Shown: positions 6,903-16,540 of the stretch, piece by piece
Position numbering within the stretch: position 1 is the stretch's first letter
Layout: every line of letters begins with the position of its first letter
DNA from: Anaerolineales bacterium
Lineage (GTDB): Bacteria; Chloroflexota; Anaerolineae; Anaerolineales; UBA4823
Assembly: GCA_016935755.1 (NCBI GenBank)
Contig: JAFGQI010000010.1
Location: 1-33,638, forward strand
DNA: 33,638 nt
Direction of reading: 5' to 3'
Program-made: the position numbers and the translations under genes
The notes under the pieces: model-generated
Seen by the model: the letters and a program-made list of their open reading frames with translations, nothing else
What the model was told of the DNA's origin: nothing
Databases searched by the model: none

Positions 6903-6928
6903 AAAAAAGGCCTCTGTGGAGACGGCCT
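6903..6928 (-). terminator. Intrinsic terminator in the prfA leader (possible attenuator)
   Basis: On the minus strand AGGCC (6928-6924) pairs with GGCCT (6912-6908), a short inner TCT/AGA pairing extends the stem, and six T residues follow (6908-6903). It lies about 10-35 bases downstream of the predicted start site of the promoter at 6945-6950, so transcripts would have to read through it to reach prfA. No gene on the minus strand ends just before it. Confidence 0.6.
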
Positions 6929-6944
6929 GTCGATCGAGCGACTA

Positions 6945-6950
6945 ATTATA
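6945..6950 (-). promoter_or_regulatory. -10 box of the prfA operon leader
   Basis: The minus strand reads GGTATAATTAG, a perfect TATAAT, with a poor -35 (TAAAGA) 17 bp upstream. It is the only convincing -10 in the 317-base gap (6815-7131) between prfA and the next gene. The rest of that gap holds the two hairpins above and the terminator of the secreted-protein gene. Confidence 0.5.
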
Positions 6951-7036
6951 CCACTTGGAACAATTGATCTTTACCAGGCGTCTTAGGTGTCCTGGATAAG
7001 GAGATGCCTGTGAAACGCCGCCTGTTCGCCCTGGTT

Positions 7037-7069
7037 AAAACGAGAGGCCCTGCCATATCGGCAGGGCCT
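7037..7069 (-). terminator. Intrinsic terminator of the small secreted protein gene
   Basis: The perfect 10-bp arms AGGCCCTGCC (7045-7054) and GGCAGGGCCT (7060-7069) enclose the loop ATATC. On the minus strand the stem is followed by CTCGTTTTAA. It lies 62 bases past the stop at 7132. Confidence 0.8.
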
Positions 7070-7131
7070 GACATGTTGTACTCAATCTGGGAGCTCAGCA
7101 AGCGCTGAGGCTCCGGATCAACCCGTTCGGT

Positions 7132-7692
7132 TTAGTAGCGATAGCGGTAGAAGCAGCCGTAGGGGATCTTCACCGAGACTTTGAAGATGGCCCACCAGCC
7201 ACAGTTCCAGGCGAAGTAAAGGCCGGTGTAGTAGGTGAAGTAGACGACCTTTTCCATCGTCGGCTCGCCGCGGTTAATCCAGCGCACATACGCGTCATCG
7301 GGGTCAAACCAGGCCAGCGGGGATAAGCCGTAGACGCGGGCACCGAAGCCATCGCCATCCAGGTCAAACCACTTCCAGGTCATGGGGATGGTGAAGCAGG
7401 GCACGAAGGTCAGGCGGATGTTGCCGGTGACGATCAGGCGGCCAGAGCTCTTGATGCCATCGCAGGCCCAGGTGGTGCGGCTGTAGACGTCAGACAGGAT
7501 GGTGAAGCTCTTGTACTCGTCAGCCGGGATGGTCAGATAGTAGAACGAGTCAGTCAGTTGGCCTTCCAGCTTCATGTAGATCACGTCGCCGGACTTGTTG
7601 TTGACATCCAGCCGGACGAGCTTGGCGGGATTGGCAGCCAGCAGGGAAGAAGCCAGCAAAGCCACGATCAGCAGCAGATTCAGTTTTTTCAT
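7132..7692 (-). CDS. Small secreted aromatic-rich protein of unknown function
   Basis: The product is 186 aa. A clear signal peptide (KK, then a Leu/Ala-rich core, about residues 1-20, probable cut near SLLAA-NP) leads to a mature chain very rich in Tyr, Trp and Phe. Four cysteines follow (77, 99, 164, 180), enough for two disulfides. A DLDGDG stretch (110-115) resembles a calcium-binding loop of the DxDxDG type. The chain ends in YRYRY. I do not recognise a named domain; the first 80 residues look like a beta-rich fold. It is a single-gene unit with a near-consensus promoter, an excellent ribosome site (AAAGGAG 8 bases before ATG) and a strong terminator, which suggests high expression of an exported or surface protein. 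Function is unassigned. Confidence 0.8.
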   Translation of the reverse strand: MKKLNLLLIVALLASSLLAANPAKLVRLDVNNKSGDVIYMKLEGQLTDSFYYLTIPADEYKSFTILSDVYSRTTWACDGIKSSGRLIVTGNIRLTFVPCFTIPMTWKWFDLDGDGFGARVYGLSPLAWFDPDDAYVRWINRGEPTMEKVVYFTYYTGLYFAWNCGWWAIFKVSVKIPYGCFYRYRY

Positions 7693-7741
7693 GTTTGCAT
7701 TCTCCTTTTGAAAAATATGGATAGATTATCCGATAGGGGCT

Positions 7742-7770
7742 ATTATAGCCGGGTTATTAACAGAAGTCAA
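7742..7770 (-). promoter_or_regulatory. Sigma-70 promoter of the secreted-protein gene
   Basis: On the minus strand TTGACT (7770-7765) and TATAAT (7747-7742) are separated by exactly 17 bp. This is the best promoter in the window. The -10 box lies within a small GGCTA/TAGCC inverted repeat. Confidence 0.8.
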
Positions 7771-7830
7771 GGGTTTAGATAACTGGATTTACAGGTTTAC
7801 TTAACATATTCTTAATAAGATGCGATCAAG

Positions 7831-7836
7831 TATAAT
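7831..7836 (+). promoter_or_regulatory. -10 box of the NBR1-Ig-like lipoprotein gene
   Basis: TATAAT lies 27 bases before the ATG at 7864. No good -35 lies at 16-18 bp (ATTCTT). The start codon has an AAAGGAGG ribosome site at 7850-7857. It forms a divergent intergenic region with the promoter at 7742-7770. Confidence 0.5.
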
Positions 7837-7863
7837 ATCCTGTACGGTCAAAGGAGGTCAGGT

Positions 7864-9033
7864 ATGCCAATCTCTGTTTTTCGCCCGGCAATCATTGAAC
7901 GGTTGTTCTTGCTAACCGTGCTTCTTCTGCTCAGCGCCTGCAACCTGCCCGCCAGGCGCGCTTCCACGCCTGCTGGCGCGGGCGAAATCTATACCGCCGC
8001 TGCCCAGACAGTGCAGGCCCAGTTCACGCAGCCTGCATCGCCGCCTGCGCCCCCAGCCAGCCAGACGCCCGGCGCTGCCCCTGTCACGGCGACTCCGCCG
8101 GCTGTACCTGCCACAGCCTCTCCGGCCCTCACTGCATCTACCACCACACCCATCCCATGTGAGCGGGTCAAATTTATTCAGGATATCACCATTCCAGACA
8201 ACACCGAGTTAGCGCCAGGCGAAGTATTCGTTAAGACCTGGCGCCTGCAGAACGCCGGTTCATGCAGCTGGACGGCGGGATACAGCCTGGTGGTGGAAGG
8301 ACAAAATGTATTCAATGCCCCGCCAGTGGTTGCGCTGGCGGCGGGGACGGTGCTTCCGGGGGGCACACTGGACGTTTCGATTACCCTGACCGCGCCAGAC
8401 ATGGCGGGCGCCTATCGCAGTGATTTTTTACTGGCTAACCCTACCGGGCAGCGCTTTGGCCTGGGGGATGGCAGCAAACCTTTCTGGGTGCAGGTGAAAG
8501 TGATTGCACCGGGAGGGCTGACCTACGATTTTATCTCCCGCGCCGCCCAGGCTGAGTGGGTGAGCGGTAAGGGGAACAATCTGGATACCCCGCTGATATT
8601 CGGTGGGGCGGACGATGACGCCAATGGGACGGCCAAGATTAAAGAGGGGGTTATTCTGGAAAACGGCGCCACTTCCGGTAAAGTGCTGCTGACTTTTCCT
8701 AAACATGTGGATAATGGGGTTATTGCCGGTACTTTTCCTCCTTATCTGGTGCAAGCGGGGGATCATCTGAAAGTGCGCCTGGGCTTTATCGCCTCCGGCC
8801 CCGGCTGGTTCTGCGGGAGCGGGCGGGTGAAATTCCAGATTGGGGTGAAAGAAGGCAATCTCCTGACCTTGCTGGGCGAGTGGGTGAAGACCTGCGACAA
8901 CCGGCTTTATCCGGTTAACATTGACTTATCTGATCTAAAAGGCCGCACGGTGCAGGTGGTCTTTCTGGTGCGGGCGGAGGGCTCCTTCCAGGATGATTGG
9001 GCGATCTGGAATTCCCCGCTGATTGAGCGATAA
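7864..9033 (+). CDS. NBR1-Ig-like domain lipoprotein
   Basis: The product is 389 aa. A lipoprotein signal peptide ends in the lipobox LLSAC (Cys26). Residues 50-98 are a flexible Pro/Ala/Thr linker. Residues 103-214 match the Ig-like domain first described in NBR1: FIQDITIPDNTELAPGE, the KTWRLQNAGSCSW core with Trp126 and Trp136, and FWVQVKV at the end. The C-terminal 170 residues form another beta-rich domain, with a GWFCGSGRVKFQIG stretch, that I cannot name. The protein is expected to be anchored on the outer face of the cytoplasmic membrane, with the beta domains displayed for binding. Its ligand is unknown. It converges with the TPR lipoprotein gene on a shared terminator. Confidence 0.85.
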   Translation: MPISVFRPAIIERLFLLTVLLLLSACNLPARRASTPAGAGEIYTAAAQTVQAQFTQPASPPAPPASQTPGAAPVTATPPAVPATASPALTASTTTPIPCERVKFIQDITIPDNTELAPGEVFVKTWRLQNAGSCSWTAGYSLVVEGQNVFNAPPVVALAAGTVLPGGTLDVSITLTAPDMAGAYRSDFLLANPTGQRFGLGDGSKPFWVQVKVIAPGGLTYDFISRAAQAEWVSGKGNNLDTPLIFGGADDDANGTAKIKEGVILENGATSGKVLLTFPKHVDNGVIAGTFPPYLVQAGDHLKVRLGFIASGPGWFCGSGRVKFQIGVKEGNLLTLLGEWVKTCDNRLYPVNIDLSDLKGRTVQVVFLVRAEGSFQDDWAIWNSPLIER

Positions 9034-9043
9034 GGATAGCACG

Positions 9044-9085
9044 AAAAAACTCCCGCCTGGCGCTGTCGCCAGGCGGGGCAGTTTT
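9044..9085. terminator. Bidirectional intrinsic terminator
   Basis: The arms CCCGCCTGGCG (9052-9062) and CGCCAGGCGGG (9067-9077) form a perfect 11-bp stem with the loop CTGT. It is flanked by six A on the left (T-run for the minus strand) and TTTT at 9082-9085 on the right. It serves both convergent genes. Confidence 0.85.
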
Positions 9086-9107
9086 CTGTCAGGGTCTTTC
9101 TGCCGGA

Positions 9108-10148
9108 TCAGGGTGTAGGAGTAGGTGTAGCGTTCAGCTTGTCCATCTCTTCTTGGACCAGTTTGCGGAAGTTTTCGTCCGGCGCCCGGTCGAGGATAAA
9201 CTGGAAATCAGCCCGGGCTTTTTCCGTTTCGCCCTGTTGGGCGTAGGTAATGCCGCGATAAAAATAGGCTTCCAGCAGGTTCGGGTTCAGGGTGATGGCC
9301 TGGTTCAGGTCTTCCAGGGCCTTCTCGCGGTTTTCCATCGCCAGGTAAGCCACCCCGCGATTGTAATAGCTGGCGGCGTCGTCCGATTTCATCTGTACCA
9401 GCTGATTAAAATCTGCCAGTGCATTATCGTACTCGTTTTTCACCATATACAGATTGCCGCGGTTGTAATAGAGTTCAGCATCATCCGGAGCAAGTTGAAG
9501 CGCCGCGTTGATATCAACCATGGCTTCATCGTATTTTTCCTGGGCGATGTAAACGATGGAGCGGTTGACATAGGCATCCACATAATTCGGATCGATTTCC
9601 AGGGCTTTTTGTAAATCTTTCAGCGCCTGAGCAAAGGATTCTTTAGAAGCGTAAGCTACGCCGCGGCGCATGTAGGCTTCTTTGCTGTTGGGATCATAGT
9701 TGATGGCGAAGTTAAACTCGGTGATGGCCTCATCGAACTTGCGCTGCGCCAGGTAAACCCGGCCGCGCTGGATGTATGCATCGGGAATATTGGGGTCCAT
9801 ATCTTGAGCCAGTTTCAGTTCTGCCAGGGCAGAATCAAATTCTTGTTTATCGAAGAAAGCCATCGCATTGGCAATATGCGTGTGATAGGGGTCCAGAGTT
9901 GCCGTGGGGATGGCGGTGGGGGTGGGGATTTCCGGCGGCAGCGTAGCAGTCGGTACCGGGGTGTTGGTCGGCGGCATGAGCGTCGCAGTTGGCGCCTGGG
10001 TGCCGGCTTCCTCGGTTACACCTTCCATTGGGTCGATAATAATTTCCGTGGGCTCAGAGCCGCTGCCACCCGAGGTTGAGCAGGCCGCGAGCAGCAGGCT
10101 GATTGCAACCAGCAATGCGCCGAGCCGGGTTATATTTTTGGATAACAT
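9108..10148 (-). CDS. Lipoprotein with seven tetratricopeptide repeats
   Basis: The product is 346 aa. The signal peptide has lipobox LLAAC (Cys23), followed by an acidic stretch and a Pro/Thr-rich linker (about 50-85). Seven consecutive 34-residue TPR units fill residues 86 to about 325, each with the A-Y/x-R-G-x-x-Y and A-L...A-L/I...D-P-N/D pattern; the chain ends in TPTPTP. TPR solenoids are protein-protein scaffolds, and here the scaffold would sit outside the membrane. No enzymatic domain is attached, so the partner cannot be named. A GGAGATAAGT ribosome site precedes ATG 10148. It has its own promoter and ends at the bidirectional terminator. Confidence 0.9.
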   Translation of the reverse strand: MLSKNITRLGALLVAISLLLAACSTSGGSGSEPTEIIIDPMEGVTEEAGTQAPTATLMPPTNTPVPTATLPPEIPTPTAIPTATLDPYHTHIANAMAFFDKQEFDSALAELKLAQDMDPNIPDAYIQRGRVYLAQRKFDEAITEFNFAINYDPNSKEAYMRRGVAYASKESFAQALKDLQKALEIDPNYVDAYVNRSIVYIAQEKYDEAMVDINAALQLAPDDAELYYNRGNLYMVKNEYDNALADFNQLVQMKSDDAASYYNRGVAYLAMENREKALEDLNQAITLNPNLLEAYFYRGITYAQQGETEKARADFQFILDRAPDENFRKLVQEEMDKLNATPTPTP

Positions 10149-10196
10149 ACTTATCTCCTACAATTATTTTCAGGATTTCTGCCAATTAGACGCTTC

Positions 10197-10225
10197 ATTA
10201 TGCCACTGATTAGAGCTAATCGCAA
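10197..10225 (-). promoter_or_regulatory. Promoter of the TPR lipoprotein gene with a palindrome in the spacer
   Basis: On the minus strand TTGCGA (10225-10220) and CATAAT (10202-10197) are 17 bp apart. The inverted repeat GATTAG-AG-CTAATC (10208-10221) fills most of the spacer and is a candidate repressor operator. Confidence 0.55.
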
Positions 10226-10279
10226 GGGAATATCCGATAGCCTTAGATTCTTCTAAAGAAGGGCGCATTTTTTGGATAT

Positions 10280-10305
10280 AAAAAGCCCCTCCAGGGGGAG
10301 GGGCT
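10280..10305 (-). terminator. Terminator of the nuo operon
   Basis: AGCCCCTCC and GGAGGGGCT pair perfectly (10284-10292 with 10297-10305) around an AGGG/CCCT loop. On the minus strand the stem runs straight into TTTTT. It lies 20 bases after the nuoN stop. Confidence 0.88.
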
Positions 10306-10324
10306 GGCGTTGAAATGGATGGAA

Positions 10325-11821
10325 TTAGAACAGCTGCAGGATCGCCTGGGTCGCCCAGCGCAGGATGGGAGAGGAGAAGATGCTCAATACGACTGTGGCG
10401 ATGGCTGTCCCGTAAGCAGTCAGGTACAGCCAGGGTTCGCGGCGCACCTCGGGTTCACCCTCGCGCATATACATGATCACCACCACGCGCAGGTAGTAGT
10501 AGGCCGAGATCAGCGAAGTCAGCACCCCGATCAAGGCCAGGCCGATGAACCCGCCTTCCACCACGGTGCGGAACAGATAGAACTTGCCCACGAACCCCAG
10601 GGTGGGCGGCACACCGGTGAAAGAGAGCATGGCGACGGTCATGGCAGCAGCCAGGGCCGGATGTTTGCGCCCCAGCCCGGCGTAGCTGTCCAGAGAGAGG
10701 CCATCGTTGGCCTCATTCGCCTCCCCCCCTGCGGCGCTGCGTTCGACTGCGATGACCACCGCCCAGGCGGCAAAGTTCGTCATGGCGTAAGCTACCAGGT
10801 AGAACAGGGCCGAGGCGACCGAATCACTGGAAACTGCCTTCTGTCCGTAAGGCACTATCGCCATCAAGATATAGCCAGCATGGGCAATGCTCGAATAAGC
10901 CAGCAGGCGTTTGATGTTGCTCTGGGCGATGGCGACTACATTTCCCAGGATCATGGTCAGCGCCGCCAGCGTCCACAGCACTGGGGTCAGGTCGACAGCC
11001 AGGACTGGGAAAGCCAGCACAAAAACTCGCAGCAGGGCGGCGAAACCGGCTGCCTTGGCGCCCACCGCCATGAAAGCGGTCACCGCGCTGGGCGCGCCCT
11101 GGTAAACATCCGGCGTCCACATGTGGAAAGGCACCACCGCTACCTTGAACCCCAACCCGACCAGCACCAGGGCGCCGCCGACCAGCAGCAGGGTTGGATC
11201 GTGACTGCCGGCTTTGACCGCGGCGACAATTCCGCTCAGGGCGGTGGTGCTGGTTGCGCCATACACCAGGGCTGTGCCGTAAAGCACGAACCCGGAGGCA
11301 AAAGCGCCCAGCAGGAAATATTTCAGGGATGCTTCCTCAGACTCAAGCCTGGGCACGGCAATGCCTGCCAGCACATACAGCGGGATGGAAAGCAGTTCCA
11401 GCGCCAGGAAGACTACGATCAGGTCAGCAGCATAACCCATCAGCATCATCCCACTGACGGCAAAGAGCAGCAGGGTGAAATATTCGCTGCGCTCCAATCC
11501 CATGCGCTGGTTATAGTCGTATGCCAGGGCGATGCCAACCAGTCCGCTGAACAGCAGCAGCGCACCCAGGAAAGTGGAAAACCCATCCACCATGACCATC
11601 CCACCAAAAGCCGAAACAGGCTGACCGGCGAAATTTTGGAGCGCCAGGCGGGCGATCAAAATCACCAGGGCAATCAGCAGGCCCAGCGCAGCCAGCAGAG
11701 CCGTCCAACCTTTGCGCCTGGCGGGGATGAACAGGTCTACCAGCAGCAGGACGCAGGCCCATCCCACCAAAAAGACCAGGGGTAGAATGGCATTCATTGA
11801 GACGAGCAGATTATTCATCAT
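10325..11821 (-). CDS. nuoN: NADH-quinone oxidoreductase subunit N
   Basis: The product is 498 aa with about 14 membrane helices, one of the three antiporter-like proton-pumping subunits of complex I. The family signature VVPFHMWTPDVYQGAPSAVT lies in the middle, and a conserved Lys follows in the AVGAKAAG helix. A short hydrophilic loop (AAGGEANEANDG) is present before the later helices. It is the last gene of the operon, 67 bases after nuoM, and is followed by a strong terminator. The frame begins ATGATG, so either Met may be used. Confidence 0.95.
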   Translation of the reverse strand: MMNNLLVSMNAILPLVFLVGWACVLLLVDLFIPARRKGWTALLAALGLLIALVILIARLALQNFAGQPVSAFGGMVMVDGFSTFLGALLLFSGLVGIALAYDYNQRMGLERSEYFTLLLFAVSGMMLMGYAADLIVVFLALELLSIPLYVLAGIAVPRLESEEASLKYFLLGAFASGFVLYGTALVYGATSTTALSGIVAAVKAGSHDPTLLLVGGALVLVGLGFKVAVVPFHMWTPDVYQGAPSAVTAFMAVGAKAAGFAALLRVFVLAFPVLAVDLTPVLWTLAALTMILGNVVAIAQSNIKRLLAYSSIAHAGYILMAIVPYGQKAVSSDSVASALFYLVAYAMTNFAAWAVVIAVERSAAGGEANEANDGLSLDSYAGLGRKHPALAAAMTVAMLSFTGVPPTLGFVGKFYLFRTVVEGGFIGLALIGVLTSLISAYYYLRVVVIMYMREGEPEVRREPWLYLTAYGTAIATVVLSIFSSPILRWATQAILQLF

Positions 11822-11888
11822 AGCCAGTCTTTCATCTTACATAAAGATCGTGAGCGGTGTTTCTCATCGATGGAGAATCCTGGTCCAG

Positions 11889-13415
<1,527 letters not shown>

Positions 13416-13459
13416 GATTTTCCTCCGCGGTGTTCTTTACCGGCTTCGAAATAAGTTCA

Positions 13460-15592
13460 TCAGCGTAGAATCAGGTATCCCAGGATGATCACCACGCCCA
13501 GGAAAACAGCCAGGGCATAGTTGCGCACATAGCCAGTCTGGATGCGCCGCAAGGCGCCGGCGGCGCGCTGCACTGCCAGGGCGATACCGTTAAACAGGGC
13601 GTCAATGCCACCCAGGTCGATCTTCACAGCCATGACCCGGCTGATCAGGTTATAACCTCCGACCAGGACCACATCGTGGAACCAGTCGTGCCAGAAGCGC
13701 CAGTCAACTACTTCGGCCAGGAAGCGCGAAATAGCAATATATGGATTGAGGATCACCGCCCAATAGAGTTCATCCACCCACCATTTGTTGTTCATTCCAG
13801 TGAACACCGGGCCGATAATGGAGCGCAGCGGGTCATCGGGTCGCTTGGCGGCGGGCAGCTCCTGCATCTCCTCATAGCGGCGGGTGTAGAGCAGGTAGGC
13901 CAGGAAGATGGCTGCCAGCGCCAGGATGGTGCTGATGGCGGCGACCACGATCTTGAATTCGCCGGGGTGGATATGTTCAATGGTGTGCTCCAACCACAGG
14001 GTGAACGTATGCAGCTTTGGCAGATTCAGCACTCCGCCCAGCGCAGCCCCGGCCGCCAGGATCATCAGCGGCACGGTCATCACCGGCGGGCTTTCCTGGG
14101 CGTGTTCGGCGGCGGCTGTGCGCGCTTTGCCGAAGAAAACCATGATCATCTGCCGGCCCATGTAGAAGGCGGTCAGGAAAGCTGTTGCCACCAGCAGCCA
14201 GTAGGCCAGCGGGTTGAGCACAGAGGCCTCGGCCAGGATTTCATCCTTGGACCAGAAACCCGCCAATGGCGGAATGCCTGCCAGGGCAATTGCTCCGATC
14301 AGGTAGACCCAGAAGGTGGTCTTCATGCGATCCTTCAGCCCGCCCATGTTGCGCATATCTTGCGGATCGATTTCGTGCTGCGCTTTGAGCGCTTTCTTCA
14401 GCTTCGGGTCGTGTTCAACATGATGATGTCCGCGTTCCAGTCCCTGGATCACCGAGCCTGCAGAGAGGAACAGCAGCGCCTTGAAGAAGGCATGCGTCAC
14501 CAGGTGGAACATGCCGGCCGCAAATGCGCCCATGCCCACCGCTGCAACCATGAAGCCCAACTGGCTGATGGTGGAGTATGCCAGCACCTTTTTAATATCA
14601 AACTGGCCCACGGCTATGGTGGCGGCGAACAGTGCGGTCAGGGCGCCCACCATGGTCACCCAGGTCTGCGCCTCAGGAACCAGCACATAGAGCGGATTGG
14701 AACGCGCCACCAGGTACACGCCAGCAGTCACCATTGTGGCGGCATGGATCAGGGCCGAGACCGGAGTGGGCCCAGCCATGGCGTCTGGCAGCCAGACATA
14801 CAGCGGCAGCTGCGAGGATTTGCCGGTTACACCCAGCAGCATGAACATAGTGATGGCGAAAATTGCTCCGGGGTAGACTGCGCTGACTTGTTCCGCCCGC
14901 TGGAAAACCGTGTGGAACTCGAATGAGCGGAAGGTGGTGAACATGATGAAGGCTGCCAGCAGAAAGCCCAGGTCGCCGATGCGGTTGGTGACAAAAGCCT
15001 TCTTGGCTGCCATGGCATTGCCAATGCCATCTTTGCCCTTGTCGTACCAGAAGCCGATCAGCAGGAATGAGCACAGCCCCACGCCTTCCCAGCCCACGAA
15101 CAGCATCATGTAATTGTCGCTGCTGACCAGGATCATCATGGCAGCGATGAACAGGTTCATAAACACAAAGAAGCGCCGGTAGCGACCGGGATCGCCGTTG
15201 TGGCGCACATCTTCGTGCATGTAGCCGATGGCATAGATATGGATCAGGGTGCCCACGCAGGAGACCGCCAGCATCATTACCACTGAGAGCGTATCCACCT
15301 GAAAGGCCCAACGCAGCTTCAGTTCGTTGATGGTGATCCAATCTGCCAGGGGCACAACCTGCCCTTCGGGATGACCGATGAGCGAAATCGCCTGCAGCAC
15401 CGATATCACGAAAGCCAGCCCGGCGGCTCCGCTGGCGATCCACCCGACCGCCTTTTCCCCCTGCTCTCCTTTCGCCAGGATGCGGCCTCCAAAGATGATG
15501 TTGAACAGCAGGCCAAGCACCGGGAAGAAAACGACCCAGGGCACCAGGGAGAAGAATTGTGGGCCACTTGATACTGCTTCACTCAGCAACAT
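13460..15592 (-). CDS. nuoL: NADH-quinone oxidoreductase subunit L
   Basis: The product is 710 aa, the largest membrane subunit (ND5). The antiporter signature GKSSQLPLYVWLPDAMAGPT is followed by PVSALIHAATMVTAGVYL. An extended C-terminal part (after about residue 540) would form the long lateral helix that braces the membrane arm. A charged cytoplasmic loop (EHDPKLKKALKAQHEID) sits in the second half. It is one of three proton-pumping subunits. Confidence 0.96.
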   Translation of the reverse strand: MLLSEAVSSGPQFFSLVPWVVFFPVLGLLFNIIFGGRILAKGEQGEKAVGWIASGAAGLAFVISVLQAISLIGHPEGQVVPLADWITINELKLRWAFQVDTLSVVMMLAVSCVGTLIHIYAIGYMHEDVRHNGDPGRYRRFFVFMNLFIAAMMILVSSDNYMMLFVGWEGVGLCSFLLIGFWYDKGKDGIGNAMAAKKAFVTNRIGDLGFLLAAFIMFTTFRSFEFHTVFQRAEQVSAVYPGAIFAITMFMLLGVTGKSSQLPLYVWLPDAMAGPTPVSALIHAATMVTAGVYLVARSNPLYVLVPEAQTWVTMVGALTALFAATIAVGQFDIKKVLAYSTISQLGFMVAAVGMGAFAAGMFHLVTHAFFKALLFLSAGSVIQGLERGHHHVEHDPKLKKALKAQHEIDPQDMRNMGGLKDRMKTTFWVYLIGAIALAGIPPLAGFWSKDEILAEASVLNPLAYWLLVATAFLTAFYMGRQMIMVFFGKARTAAAEHAQESPPVMTVPLMILAAGAALGGVLNLPKLHTFTLWLEHTIEHIHPGEFKIVVAAISTILALAAIFLAYLLYTRRYEEMQELPAAKRPDDPLRSIIGPVFTGMNNKWWVDELYWAVILNPYIAISRFLAEVVDWRFWHDWFHDVVLVGGYNLISRVMAVKIDLGGIDALFNGIALAVQRAAGALRRIQTGYVRNYALAVFLGVVIILGYLILR

Positions 15593-15640
15593 AACGATAT
15601 CCTCTTTATCTCAGGTTCCGGCGTCACCAAGACGATCGTA

Positions 15641-15943
15641 CTAGCCTTTTAGATTGTTAATCTGATCGATATCGATGCTGTGCTTGGTGTTAAAGATCGT
15701 CACGATCAGGGCCAATCCGACAGCAACTTCGGCTGCTGCAACCGCCATAACAAAGAATACGAAGATCTGGCCTCCCAGATCCTGGTGCAGGCGGGCGAAG
15801 GATACAAAAGCCAGGTTGGCGGAGTTAAGCATCAGTTCGATCGACATAAAAATGACGATGGCATTGCGCCGCACCAACACGCCCAGGGCGCCCAGGGTGA
15901 ACAAAATCGCTGATAGTCCGATGTAGTATTGAACGGGTAACAT
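15641..15943 (-). CDS. nuoK: NADH-quinone oxidoreductase subunit K
   Basis: The product is 100 aa from ATG 15943, the typical NuoK length; a GTG at 15988 in the same frame would add 15 polar residues that the family lacks. Three membrane helices are visible. The conserved Glu of helix 2 is in [14 protein letters not shown], and a second Glu in [13 protein letters not shown]. Both lie on the proton path linking quinone chemistry to the pumps. A GAGAGAAG stretch 4-11 bases upstream may act as ribosome site. Confidence 0.95.
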   Translation of the reverse strand: MLPVQYYIGLSAILFTLGALGVLVRRNAIVIFMSIELMLNSANLAFVSFARLHQDLGGQIFVFFVMAVAAAEVAVGLALIVTIFNTKHSIDIDQINNLKG

Positions 15944-16007
15944 GGCTTCTCTCAATCTGACCTGTTCTTGGGCGAAATGTTGTTCCACTCAAGAACACGT
16001 CATTCGT

Positions 16008-16529
16008 TCACACAGGTTTCTTCTTCTTGCTCAGCACGATCGCGCCGACCATCGCCACCAGCAAAAGGACGGAAATCACTTCAAATGGCAGCAGATAGTT
16101 GTTAAACAAAGTGTTGCCGATGGAGGTGGCTGAACCGAAGTCGCTCGGCGCGGCGCTGGCAGCAGGCAGGGCGCCGGGGCGGAAGATCAGGATGTAGCCG
16201 GCCTCAATAATCAGGATCACGCCCAACGCCAGCGCTAACGGTCTTTGCCAGGCCAGCGTGGATGCGCTGCCCAACTTTTCCGCCCCAAGCAGCATGATGA
16301 CGAACAAGAACAGCACCATGATGGCTCCTGCGTATACGCCAACCTGGGACAGGGCAATAAAGGGCGCTCCGAGCAGCAGGTAAAAGATTGCCACAGTGAC
16401 GAAGTTGAGGATCAGGTTCAGGGCTGAATAAATGGCATTTTTGCTGAACAGCATGCCCAGGGCAGAGGCAACCGCCACCAGGGCCAGGCCAAAAAACAGG
16501 ATAAAGTCGGTTAGCGAAGCTTCGATCAT
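16008..16529 (-). CDS. nuoJ: NADH-quinone oxidoreductase subunit J
   Basis: The product is 173 aa with five membrane helices. The conserved helix 3 region reads QVGVYAGAIMVLFLFVIMLL, where NuoJ (ND6) has its pi-bulge that rotates during coupling. An Ala/Pro/Ser-rich loop (about 122-133) precedes the last helix, and the tail is SKKKKPV. It lies 11 bases after nuoI. Confidence 0.94.
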   Translation of the reverse strand: MIEASLTDFILFFGLALVAVASALGMLFSKNAIYSALNLILNFVTVAIFYLLLGAPFIALSQVGVYAGAIMVLFLFVIMLLGAEKLGSASTLAWQRPLALALGVILIIEAGYILIFRPGALPAASAAPSDFGSATSIGNTLFNNYLLPFEVISVLLLVAMVGAIVLSKKKKPV

Positions 16530-16540
16530 CCTACACTCCC

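Noticed and set aside
7010..7108. A 32-codon plus-strand frame (GTG start) with AAGGAG 6 bases upstream
   Set aside because: It runs through the terminator hairpin of the secreted-protein gene and has no promoter or recognisable sequence; most likely chance.
10310..11785. A 491-codon open frame on the plus strand, antisense to nuoN
   Set aside because: Composition is an artefact of GC-rich antisense codons (very high Gln and His), with no known motif. The opposite strand encodes an unmistakable NuoN.
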